Of a DNA stretch of 64,000 nt, positions 32,692 through 42,789 are shown in pieces. Within the stretch, counting starts at the first letter, position 1, and each line of letters opens with the position of its first letter. Source of the stretch: Rutpela maculata. Its lineage: Eukaryota > Arthropoda > Insecta > Coleoptera > Cerambycidae. The notes below the pieces were generated by a model. It had not been told where the DNA came from. It saw only the letters and a list, made by a program, of their open reading frames with translations, and made no database searches. The stretch spans positions 97,423,795 to 97,487,794 of the forward strand of contig OW386293.2 of NCBI GenBank assembly GCA_936432065.2, in the 5' to 3' direction. Position numbers and translations under genes: made by a program.

Positions 32692-34575
32692 CTATTATAG
32701 AGAGTTTAATAAGTTTTTTGTAAATGTTCCCAAATCAATAATAGCAAATATACCCAAAGTTGACTCAAATAACACTGACTACTTAGATGACCTATATATA
32801 CCAAATAATCGTGGAAATTTTCAGTTTAGATATCTTACTTACATTGAAGTCAGAGACATAATTTATTCTCTAAAAAATAGTAACAGTCTGGATTATTATG
32901 GATTCAATGCTAAGATCCTTAAGTGTATTGCTCAATACCTGGTGTATCCATTGACTGATCTATTAAACGAATGTATCAAAGCAGGTATTTACCCCGACTG
33001 CCTGAAAATTTCCCGCGTAATGCCCATACACAAAAAAGGACAAATAGACGACCCATCTAATTTTAGACCGATCTCACTGGTCCCGTTAATATCAAAAATT
33101 TTTGAAATTGCTTTAAGGACACAATTAGTTGAGTATTTTGAGGTAAACAATCTTTTTAATACATCTCAATTCGGCTTCAGATGTAAACGCTCAACAATGG
33201 ATTCACAAACTAATAAATATTATAACTGATTGTTTTGACAATAATGAATATACTGGATCCATTTTCTGCGACCTGTCGAAGGCATTCGACTGTGTATCTC
33301 ACAAGGATCTTGCGATTAAATTAAGATGTTATGGTGTTACCAATACCTCTCTTGATTTATTAGTATCATATCTAAATGACAGAAAACAGGTTGTGTCCTT
33401 GGAGGGTACATGCTCCTTCCTGGGGAACGTGGATATGGGAGTGCCACAGGGTTCGGTACTTGGCCCGGTGCTATTTCTTGTCTACGTAAACGATTTCCCT
33501 AATTGTATCCCTGGTTTTGAGCATGTGCTGTTTGCGGATGACACAACTATTGTGGATCGAAATACGAATTACGAAGCTCTTAGCAGTAATCTGGAGAATG
33601 CTCGGTCGATGGCCTTCGACTGGTTTGCAGCTAATAACTTAAGTCTAAATGAGTCTAAAACAGAAACCATGATCTTCACTTTAAAAACCTCAATTAAATT
33701 GCAAAATCCCAAATCAGTTTGTTTCCTTGGCATCTTTTTGGATGATAAGTTAACTTGGGATGATCACATTAATCACTTGGCCAAAAATATTTCTAAATAT
33801 ACTTACATGTTAAGAAATATCAATAATTTAGTGTCTGGCGAAGTAATGAGGTCGGTCTATTTCGCATTAATTCATAGTCGCCTGAGCTATGGAATAACAG
33901 TATGGGGGCATGCGTCCTCAGCAAGACGAATATTTGGTTTACAAAGAAGGGCAATACGTATCATAAATCACTTAAAATATAGGGAGGATTGCAGAGAGGC
34001 TTTTAAAGAACTGGGCATCCTAACATTACCTAGTATTTATATTTTGGAATGTATAATGCATACAAAAAATAATTTAAGTAATACAATCAACTTTGAAAAT
34101 ATACATAATCATGATACTAGACATAGTAATAATATTTGCTTAGATTTTCATAGAGTTAACAGATCAAGAAATGGTTTAAACTATTATGGTCCAAAAGCCT
34201 ACAATTGTCTACCGATCCAAGTAAGGAATCTAACTCCAAACCAACTTAAAACTGTGTTAAAAAACTATCTCATTGGAAATGCCTTTTACACAATTGATGA
34301 GATTCTGTCCAATATCAAAAATATTTAGTTGTTATGTGTGCCCCTCACGTAATCACTTTAAAATCATGTACTGATTTCTGAACTGTAATCATGTATCCAA
34401 GTCCCCGACAAGTTTTTAAAATTTTTAAATTGTTTCTTTTTTATCTTACTCGACTTTTTAACTGTAAATGTGTTACACTTTAGTTGTTTTATATTGTAAT
34501 TTTATCTCTAATGTTTCTGTTCATTGTATTGTATGTATTGACCTGTGTAAAATGTAATTTATAGCACCAATAAAG

Positions 34576-34607
<32 letters not shown>

Positions 34608-34608
34608 A
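32692..34608 (+). pseudogene. Young 5'-truncated LINE (CR1/Jockey-like RT), one frameshift, (TATC)n tail
   Basis: The RT reads almost whole from 32692 to the stop at 34328. Blocks in order: VRDIIYSLKNSNSLDYYGFN; RVMPIHKKG and NFRPISLVPLISKIFE (33010-33110); QFGFR.KRSTMDS (33165-33200); then a single frameshift; IFCDLSKAFDCVSH (33260-33300); GVPQGSVLGPVLFLVYVNDF (33440-33500); LFADDTTIV (catalytic FADD, 33527-33555); NLSLNESKTETMIF; FLGIFLDDKLTWDDHI; and a C-terminal HDTRHSNNICL...YYGPKAYNCLP segment. About 545 codons remain; the endonuclease domain is missing. The 3' UTR ends AATAAAGCTATC followed by about eight TATC units (34575-34608), a microsatellite-type tail typical of LINEs that lack poly(A). 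The single lesion suggests a recent insertion. It interrupts the left arm of the surrounding element, whose intact right arm shows the empty site (TTGATAGATTG, near 37268). Confidence 0.9.
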
Positions 34609-34910
34609 ATTTTTTTTAATTCCAGGGCCGGACTTTTTTAATTTAATTTTTCCGATTCCTGTAAAAAAGATTAACCTGTATATATTTTTTTAACATTCAG
34701 TTGCCAATTATAAAAGCCCATACATCACTAAACAAAACCATGTAATTAGATTCTTTGTCGCACCTTTATTGATTTTTTTACAAGCGATTGAATTGGGCAA
34801 AATGGGGAATTTGAAGAAAAACAGCTTCATTTGCTTACATTAATTGTCCAAATAAATAAAAATGGTCAAATAAATATTTACAAAAGTACATTTAAAAATA
34901 TTACAAATAC

Positions 34911-35893
34911 TTAGTGCAAATTTTCAAAATGAGAACCTCCAGCTTCCGTACATTTTTGATGGCGTTTATTTAAATTGCCAATAGATTTTCTAATTTGCGC
35001 TGGATTGTTTCTAATTTGGTCACTACAGTGTAAAATTCGCTGAAGTAACTGGTCTCTACCGTTTATTGGGACACTGTAGACTTCTGTTTTGAGATATCCC
35101 CACAGAAAATAATCGACGGGGTTGAAATCTGGTGATCTAGCCGGCCAAGGATGAGGTCCCCCACACCCAATCCATCTGTATGGATACTCATTATCCAAAT
35201 GCTTTCTAACCTCAATACCAAAATGAGAAGGAGCTCCGTCATGCTGGAAGTATTGTCATCTTAAATTAATACCTTGCATTAAACCAGGTAAAATATTTTG
35301 TAAGAAATCTAAATACACCTCTGTAGTTAGCCTTATGTTGAGAATGGGGTTCTCTTATAGCATGAGGATTGTTTTCGGCCCAGTTATGCGAATTTCTTGA
35401 ATTAAATATGCCATCCCGTGTAAGTTGGGCCTTGTCTGTGAATAAAGTTGGATATCTAGTCGGTCTGTGATCAATAATCCACTGGCAAAATTCTAACCTA
35501 TTTACATTGTCACCCTGTTGAAGCCTTTGCGCTTGCTGAATATAATATGGATGTAATTTTTCTTCATTTAGAGCCCTCCAAATCCGCACATGAGGAACTC
35601 CTAATTGGGCACTTATTCATCTGGTACTTAATTCAGGGTGTTCTTGAACAATATTTATGATATTTTCTTGCTCCTCAACGTTTTGAACAATATTTCGTTC
35701 CACTTTTGATGATGGAAACCTGTCGTGCTACCTTGCATAGCGATACACAGTTGAAAATGTCTGATAATTTGGTGTTCTTCTGTTAGGAAAACGAAAATTG
35801 TATTCCTTTGCGGCTTGTCTACTATTACCATCACACAATCCATAAACATACATAATATAGGCATATTCTTCATTTGTAAAATTATAAGGCATG
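34911..35893 (-). pseudogene. Mariner/Tc1-like transposase (DUF4817-DDE_3 group), nearly full length, broken
   Basis: Minus strand from 35893: MPYNFTNEEYAYIMYVYGLC, GNSRQAAKEYNFRFPNRRTP and FSTVYRYA (helix-turn-helix region), a stop, ENIINIVQEHPELSTR, then VPHVRIWRALNEEKLHPYYI and QRLQQGDNVNRLEFCQWI (35590-35480), LFTDKAQLTRDGIFNSRNSH (35450; first catalytic Asp in FTD), NWAENNPHAIRE (35380), then a gap, YPYRWIGCGGPHPWPARSPD, FNPVDYFLWGYLKTEVYSVP (35190-35080; third acidic position, PVD), and the family's GSHFENLH end at 34914. The block with the second catalytic Asp (about 35200-35320) is scrambled by a frameshift. About 330 codons, the usual family length. Premature stops and two frameshifts show it is dead. 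It lies centrally between the inverted arms. Confidence 0.85.
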
Positions 35894-36158
35894 ATTACTT
35901 GCAGACTAAGTTAACCATTAAAAGTACACTAGTTCTAATGTTTATGACAACAAACATAGAAATGTCAAAATATCTAGGCCTACTATAATTATAATCAAAA
36001 GAAAACTGTTTAACGATTCCTATTATAAAATATACTTACTTATTTATACACTACACCTTCTTTGGAATACAAAAAACTTTGGTTTTAATTTTTTTTGTCC
36101 ATATTGAACATTACTTACCGAGTTTAAATTGACCATTTTTATTTATTTGGACGATTAA

Positions 36159-37026
36159 CCCTAGAACGGTATCGATATTTTATAGGTATCGTAAGTAAAT
36201 TTTACGTACATATTTTTTCTATAAGCTTTATGCTAAAATGCAGTTGAATAAATTAATAAAACTCATTTAATATTGTGCTTAAATGTTTATTTTGCCAAGT
36301 AAATATACAATATACATGGTAACTTAAATAAGTAATGAACAAAGTAAATTTACTATCTTACTCCAAGTCTTCATCTGTTAAACCTCGTTTCGACATTGCA
36401 AACGTTTATTGGTATCGGACACGTAAAAATTATAAACTAATTAGGGGGTGGGGGCCGTTCAAAAATTACGTAACGCAAATTTTGATCAAATTTGCCCCCT
36501 CCATCTCCCTTGTCACATGTTGTCACCTAAATAAATTACGTTACAAATTTCAAAAGAAAGATTTTTTTAATGTCATATATATATTATAGTCCCGTGTACA
36601 CTTGGTTTGTCTTGTGACTAAGGTCAAATATTGTGCAGTTTATACAAAAATAGCTGTTTTGTTCAGATCAGAATTTTCGTGGCAAAAAGAATAACATTAC
36701 GTTACACAACGCTTGATGCACCCCCCCCCCCACGTCACAAGTTGTCACTCTTTTAAGTACTCTCCCCCTCCCCCCTAAGAGCGTTACGTAATTTTTGAAC
36801 GGCCCCTTATTGGTAACGATGCGTAATATTTACGTATAGAGCTCCAGAAAATAATAAATATAACCTCTAGTACGAGCACTTGCGTATTGGCAATGTAAAC
36901 AGCCTATCGCTAAGATATTTAGGGAAGCATATCTGGGGGGTCGAGAAAATTTGCTGGCGTATGGCTCTGTAAATGCAAATTATTAATCCTACAGACGTAA
37001 ATTTTACGCACGATACCGTTCTAGGG
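36159..37026. mobile_element. piggyBac-type MITE with perfect TTAA target duplication
   Basis: Ends CCCTAGAACGGTATCG at 36159 and complement CGATACCGTTCTAGGG at 37026, 16 bp exact, each flanked by TTAA (36155-36158 and 37027-37030). The matching place in the opposite arm of the host element (near 34850) shows the empty site, a single TTAA. CCCTAG ends and a TTAA duplication are piggyBac hallmarks. Motifs with TTTTACGTA recur inside both ends. No transposase; an 84-codon open frame at 36335-36589 crosses into the nested element and is chance. Net length without the nested MITE is ~510 bp. Confidence 0.9.
36451..36806. mobile_element. Nested MITE with GGGGCCGTTCAAAAATTACG terminal repeats
   Basis: Left end GGGGCCGTTCAAAAATTACG TAACGC at 36451, right end the exact complement ending GGCCCC at 36806 (26 bp). 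Further inside, CACATGTTGTCACC at 36515 faces GTGACAACTTGTGACG-type sequence at 36745. A C tract of 13-14 lies at 36720-36733 and another C/T-rich tract at 36768. TTA lies on both sides if the extra left GGGGGTG is counted with the element (TTA at 36441, TTA at 36807). Very similar ends are common in animal genomes; superfamily unassigned. Confidence 0.8.
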
Positions 37027-37639
37027 TTAATGTAAGCAAATGAAGCTGTTTTTCTTCAAATTTCCCATTTTACCAAATTCAATCGCTTGTAAAAAAATCA
37101 ATAAAGGTGCGACAAAAAATCTAATTACGTGGTTTTGTTTAGTGATGCATGAGCTTTTATAATTGGCAACTGAATGTTAAAAAAAATATATACAGGGTAA
37201 TCTTTTCTACAGGAATCGGAAAAATCAAATTAAAAGTTCCGGCCCTGGAATTAAAAAAAATATCAATCTATCAACTGATAAATGTATAAAGTGTCTAAAA
37301 TTTATACAAAATCAAATTTCTAGTAAGGACGTTCTGGCCAAAATAAATTTAGACCAAAATAATTTTATTATCCTGTATCTCAGAAATTAAGAGCGACAGG
37401 AAAATTTCAATTGTCGTTCCTGAATACCCAAGTGGTACTCTACCGCACCTGGAAGTATGTACAGTTCCTCATGAAACACCCTGTATATGTATCGCCATAT
37501 GGAAAGAGGTCGATATGAAGTTTTTTACATGCCCATAATAGGCATAAAAGCACTTCAAAATTAAAATAATAATTAATTTATAGGTCAACTCATTGATTTT
37601 TTTATAACATATTTCATTAAAAAGTTAAGATTTTGTAGA

Positions 37640-38255
37640 CAATAAGCCTTAAAGACTTTCAAAATATTCATATGTATGTATATGTATTGAAATTTAGACT
37701 GTAAGTTAGTGTTACCTGATGGAAGAACCCTACTGTTTGTGAATTAGTCAGTAAATAAAATAAAAAATTGTAATCATTTCAATTAAAAAAACAGCTGTCT
37801 TCTTAATTCTTAAGTTTTGCAATTGAATAAAGATCTTCTGAAATCTTGTGAATACTAATGAACATTTCATAATAATACAATATACAACCGTCTAAATACA
37901 ATCTACAGCTAGACACATTGTATTATAGATGTTAACGCCCATGAAAGTAACGAATGATGGTCTGGTGGTAACGAAATGGAATGAATGCATACTGAAAATA
38001 GACAATAAAGATGCTTTTAATGCTTAGTGCTTTAGACTCGAAATCCAAAGGCTTAAAGATGCAGTATGCTAGATATATAGTTCCTTTTTTTCTACTTTAT
38101 TGTATACTGCTGAGGGTTTCACTAACTGAATTGGCATCATGAAATTTAATATGTGTAAAATTAACATTTTCTTCAAAAAACTGTGAAGAGTATCCTGTAG
38201 AATGTGCAACAATTATATAAAAATTCAATAAATCGACGAAGAGTGTAATGTTTAT
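37640..38255 (+). repeat. Dispersed repeat, copy 1 (shared with 60956-61700)
   Basis: Shares in order with 60956-61700: CTGTAAGTTAGTGTT, GAAGAACCCTACTGTTT-like, AGTCAGTAAATAAAA, CAATATACAACCGT, a tRNA-like middle (GACTCGAAATCCAAAGG at about 38034) and an end with CTGTGAAGAGTATCCTGTAG, ACAATTATATAAAAA and CGACGAAGAGTG. The left 600 bp of the other copy, with its hairpin and (GTCC)n tract, is shortened here. No coding capacity. Confidence 0.7.
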
Positions 38256-38259
38256 TCTA

Positions 38260-39420
38260 GTTTGTATTAGTGATATTTCGTTTTATATTTATTTTCATTT
38301 ATTGAATATTCAAAATCAAGATTTTTTTTCAAATTTTATCAGCAAATAGAAAAAATATACAACAATACAACAATATTAGAAAGATGTTTTCAATCAAAAT
38401 TCAAGGTTGCATAATAGAAAACTCTTTTCTTCTACGCCAATGTAACACGTATCTATTAGCATCCTTCGGGGGTGCTACTGGATGTTTATATTGAAGCTAC
38501 TTATATTTTATTAACTAGGTTTGGTATACTTATTAAGAAAGAAAATAATGTTGACGATCGTAAAGGTTACTTGTTTGTTTACGCCAATAAAAATAATTTA
38601 CGATTCAAATCCTTATAGGGTATCCCATTTTATCTAGTTTTTTGTTGTGTAGGATATGAACGTAGATGCTGAGAGTTTAGTTAAAGACTTACTGACATAA
38701 TTTGTAAAAAACTTTTATGGAGTTTTGGACCCAAGATCTCAGCAAAAAGAATGTAAAGGTATTTACCCAAATCTTCCCTCTTATTTTGCACGGTTTATTT
38801 TTTCTTTCTTTTTTGAAAGGCCATCATATACATGTATTTTTAACTAAAAGTGTCAGGTTTTCTTCCTACTGAAAACTATATTCAAAAATTATTTATCTCG
38901 GTCGTTTTTTAATATTTTCTTAGTAACCATTCCATATATTTTTCACTAAAGGTATAGACGATTTCTTTCTTTCGTTAATTACTTTTTTAGAGTCTCCGTT
39001 CTTTAGATTTTTCACTAAAAGTATATAATATTTTGATGTTGGCAATAGCCTACCTACTAAAAAGTATTTTTCTCCGTTAAGTCGTTTGTTTTGACCGTTG
39101 ATTTTGACATAGCGCCAATAGACAGACAGACAGACGGAATTGAAGGACCTTAATTTTCTTGCTCTACATAGTTTGAAATGTGAAAATCCGAAGAAATCTT
39201 GGGAGAGATTTCTTCACGATTACTTCGATAAGTGATGGAAGTAAAATTAAACTATTTCTTATAAAATGCTTTGTTTCGAAATATCAACATTTTTTTCAAG
39301 ATATTCTATCCCACACTCCCCTCGCTTTGCCTGACGGAAGAATTAAAAAATACATATAAAAATAAGTAAATTACACACGTACGATGAGAACCATAACCTA
39401 CAAATCAATTTTGTCAATAT
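38260..39420. other. No recognisable gene; short direct repeats and (GACA)n
   Basis: TTTTTCACTAAA followed by GTATA occurs at 38940 and 39008. A (GACA)n run is at 39120-39137. A hairpin AGCATCC-TTCGGG-GGTGCT is at 38459. No coding signal. Confidence 0.45.
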
Positions 39421-39423
39421 ACA

Positions 39424-41545
39424 TTGTGTCCCACTTTCCACGATAACACCTTTGTAGCTCAGTTACTAGTCATCCAATTTCAACCAAAACTGGATCGATA
39501 TCAAAGACCTTCACTAGATCTTTTTGGAGTTAGAGATGGTAATTTTTACAAAAATGGGTTTTTTCCTGGGAGGGTTAAAACAATTTTTTTTAATCTGCCG
39601 CCAATTCTAACATAACTTATAGTCTCAGTGCTCAAAATTTCGTTATTTAATCATTTGGCGTGGGTGTGAATCTACTCCAAATACCCAATGGTGCTAATAA
39701 TGTTAATGCTAATGTATACTGAAAGGAATTAGTTGTTAGTTTGGTCAGAAGTAGCGGCAAATTCAAAAATGGGTTTTAACCCTCCCAGAAAAAAAAACAT
39801 TTTTGGGAAAATTGCCATCTCTAAGTAAAACAAAACTTCTTTCAGCCATTGAAGTGAATTTTTATTAAGAAAAAAAAGGTCGATTTTTTTAAAAGTATTT
39901 TTTTTTCCTCTGAATTTCTGGCCTTGGAAACTAGTCCTTTAGCCACGTATGTGCATTATATTCTGCATATATACATATAATTCTTTTTAATTTGTTTTTT
40001 ATTTTTTATTTTTTTTTATTATTTTTGTTTTTATTAGACCTATTTCCCTAACCACAACGAAACTGGAACTTAAGACCAGTGCAACAACCAGGATTTAAGA
40101 CAAGGGAGACATTCTTCTTGCCCAGGGGTCATTCAGGGCGTTTTTTGGCATACACAGGTAGACCACGGATAACTAGATTATTATTAAACACATGTTAGAC
40201 GGTAGGAAAACGAAGCTAGTTTTTGAAAAGTAATATTAGGTATCTTTTTGACCTCTATATTATACATTGAGCATACTTTAAAACCATTATATCCATAATT
40301 TAACGACATTTTGATTTGTGGTTTTCGAATTATGCCCCCCTTAAAATTTCATTTTTCAAATATTAAATAATCAGCAATTTGGAAGCGCACTGAAGTTTCA
40401 AAAAAGTTATTCTTCATTTTCCATTTCACTAAATTCACTTTCTCTTCCACCCAATTCAAATTTTATAGGTCAAGAATTTTCATAGAAAAATTACCTAAGG
40501 GTCTATTCTCGAATCTCTGTTACAATTATATCGACCACTAAAAATGTCACTGATAATTGTCGCATATTTTTCTAAAATGGTATTCTAGAGCAGTAGTAGA
40601 CACCGCTAATACCACTCGACAAATATGTCGCATAACGAAGTGACATACTTCGTCTACGTTGATCTGAATCTTCTTGAAATTCGAAGTTTTCAATTCAAGT
40701 TTTGAACGAAGCAAACAGTGTAATATTTACACACTCGTTGAAGATTTCACTGAAAATTGAAGAATTCGTATTTTTAGAGTCGTGCATCTCAGTAGACATT
40801 TTCTCAAAGTCGTATGTGAGTTTTACTACTAGAGACTGCAGAATAGACCCCCAACAACCCTGTACATTATTTGTGCATTAAGGATTCCAAATTTGAAAGT
40901 ACTTATGACAGTGGGTTGTAGAAACGGTGATATTAAATAGAAAATTGAGAATGGCTTTTTTTCGAAAAACAATTCGTTTCAAAGTTATTAATTAATTATT
41001 TGATATTTCATATTTTTGGTAATTTTTCAATTAGAATTCTTGGCTACGAATTTTTAAAGTATTAACGACATTAAAAAAATGAATTTAAGTAGAAAATGAA
41101 TAATGCATTGTTTTTCGAAATACAATTCGTTTCCCAAGTTATTAATTATTTAATATTTGAAAAAGATAATTTTAGGAGGTTATAATTAGAAAACCATGAA
41201 TGAAAACGTCGTTGAATTTTGGATATAATATAAGGGTTCTAAACCATATTGATAAAAAATAACGAATGCATTATTTTTTATCAATATGGTTTAGAACCCT
41301 TATATTATATCCAAAATTCAACGACGTTTTCATTCATGGTTCATTTTGAATAAAAAAAATGCCTAATATGACTTCTCGAAAAATCGACCCTTTTTTCTTA
41401 ATAAAAATGCACGTCAATGAATAAGTTTTGTTTTACTTAAAAAAGATATAGCAAAAATCTTTGATATCCATCCAATTTCAGTTGAAATTGGATGACATAA
41501 CCGAGATAAGAAGGTGTTACCGTGGAAAGTGGAACACTATAAATA
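39424..41545. mobile_element. 2.1 kb foldback element with interrupted arms and internal tandem repeats
   Basis: The left end (CCCACTTTCCACGATAACAC at 39430) and right end (complement at 41518) are inverted copies, followed on both sides by ATCCAATTTCAAC..AAA.TGGAT and TATCAAAGA. The left arm is interrupted at 39510-39820 and resumes AAACAAAACTT, then TTTTTATTAAGAAAAAAAGG (39829-39875), matched on the right at 41390-41435. The inner part holds imperfect tandem copies of a ~140 bp unit (about 40900-41040 and 41040-41175) sharing ACAATTCGTTTC and AAGTTATTAATTA, and an inverted relative at 40270-40440. Near the right arm is a perfect hairpin (separate entry). Confidence 0.65.
41192..41341. repeat. 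Perfect 71 bp inverted repeat with 8-base loop
   Basis: 41192-41262 and 41271-41341 are exact reverse complements, from AACCATGAATGAAAACGTCG inward to GATAAAAAATAA, around the loop CGAATGCA. A diverged single copy of one arm lies at about 40276-40325. No coding capacity. A transcript would form a 71 bp duplex without mismatch. Confidence 0.95.
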
Positions 41546-41549
41546 ATGT

Positions 41550-42789
41550 AAAAAAATAGTTCCCGTTTCAAGTTCCAGTAGCACGTCACTGGCAAACAGC
41601 AATAACTATTTAATCATCACGCCCCCTATCCTACCCCGAATATGTTTTACGTCGTTTTTATCCAGCCCTAAATTATTAACTTATGTCTTTTTTACGTAAT
41701 TCCCTATAAAAGTGAATGATATAAGGTCACCCCCTTTTAATGAGCGGCATAATGAATGGCATTATGGGTTTTTAACTAGCAACACATGTTCTTCGACAGA
41801 TAGAAGGGATGTTTAAAGTATTATATCCCTTGAAATTACGGGACCCTCTGCTAAGATTTGCTGGATTTAACGTGTTGGGGGTAGAGGCTCCCACCTTGGT
41901 GACTGTAAGATGTAAAAAAATATTTCTGTTTTTAGTACAAATATACACTTAGACTCTTAATAGGGGGTATTGATTAAAACTGGACCGACAATTAACTGAG
42001 GACATGGGACGGTGAAATTTTTAGTCGCGTTTTTTTTGAAGACGACTCAATTTTGTTGTTTTTTTTTTTGAAGCTTACAATATGTTTTAGCAAGAAATGA
42101 GCACTTCAGTAGTGTCCAAATTCGCTGTCATTCTTTCAAGATAGTTTTTATACTTAGTAGTTAAGTAAGCCCTATCGTCAATACACTTTTTTTATCGTCA
42201 ATATACTTTTCCCATTTTTTAGGACAGTATTCAGTTTACCGCCCTACAGCATGTACAGAAGAAAATTGACTTTTAAAAATGTCTGTCCGTCCGACGACCT
42301 GTCTAAATTAATAACTTATGCTTACCTTAAGGTTTGTGTTGTAGTTATGTTATGTATTTTCACGGAATTTATTGGAATTTGGTAAAGTAGTTGTTATACT
42401 CCAGTCATTTTAGACAAAAATATAGCTTCTGATCTAACAAAATATATCCTTCACTTTTTTTAAAATCGATTTATTTTGGTGTTTTAAAGAAAATTTTAAA
42501 AATTGACAACGAGATTACTATGGCATAAAAAATTATTCAAGGTCAAAGTTCACAAAAAATGTTTTTTTCTGAAATCGATCGGCAATGTCTACATTTTCGG
42601 CGCGATTTCAGATCGAAAAATGCACAATTCCAGTATTTTAGTCCGTTGCTAAGAAACTATCAGAAAATAGACCGGAAAAGATCCGTTGCCAAGTAACGCC
42701 TAGGCCGGGAAAGTAACATTCCCGTACGGTTTTTTATGTATAATTTAGACAGTAAATAAATACACGCAGACAAACTAACTCACACTAAA
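41550..42789. other. No recognisable gene; RFX-type X-box near 42700
   Basis: GTTGCCAAGTAAC at about 42687 fits the X-box consensus of RFX factors, and GTTGCTAAGAAAC (42643) is close to it; both may be chance. Otherwise AT-rich without recognised repeats. Confidence 0.4.

Larger units (their letters stand above)
32579..37375 (-). mobile_element. Tc1/mariner-type element with ~350 bp inverted arms, hosting three later insertions
   Basis: Ends: CAGGGTGATAAAATGATTTT at 32579 and its near complement at 37375 (ATTATCCTG). The left arm is 32579-32691 plus 34609-34869; the right arm is 36132-36158 plus 37027-37375. Paired landmarks: CTTTGGCCAGTAAG (32612) with CTTACTAG-GGCCA-type sequence at 37320; TCCAGGGCCGGA (34621) with TCCGGCCCTGGA (37237); CAAGCGATTGAATT (34781) with its complement at 37078. 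Removing the LINE (32692-34608) and the piggyBac-type MITE (36159-37026) leaves about 2.0 kb with a minus-strand transposase relic (34911-35893). Confidence 0.8.

Noticed and set aside
36720..36733. Poly-C tract as an assembly gap or linker
   Set aside because: It lies within a MITE whose other half has matching C/T-rich tracts, so it is probably genuine, though its exact length is unsure.
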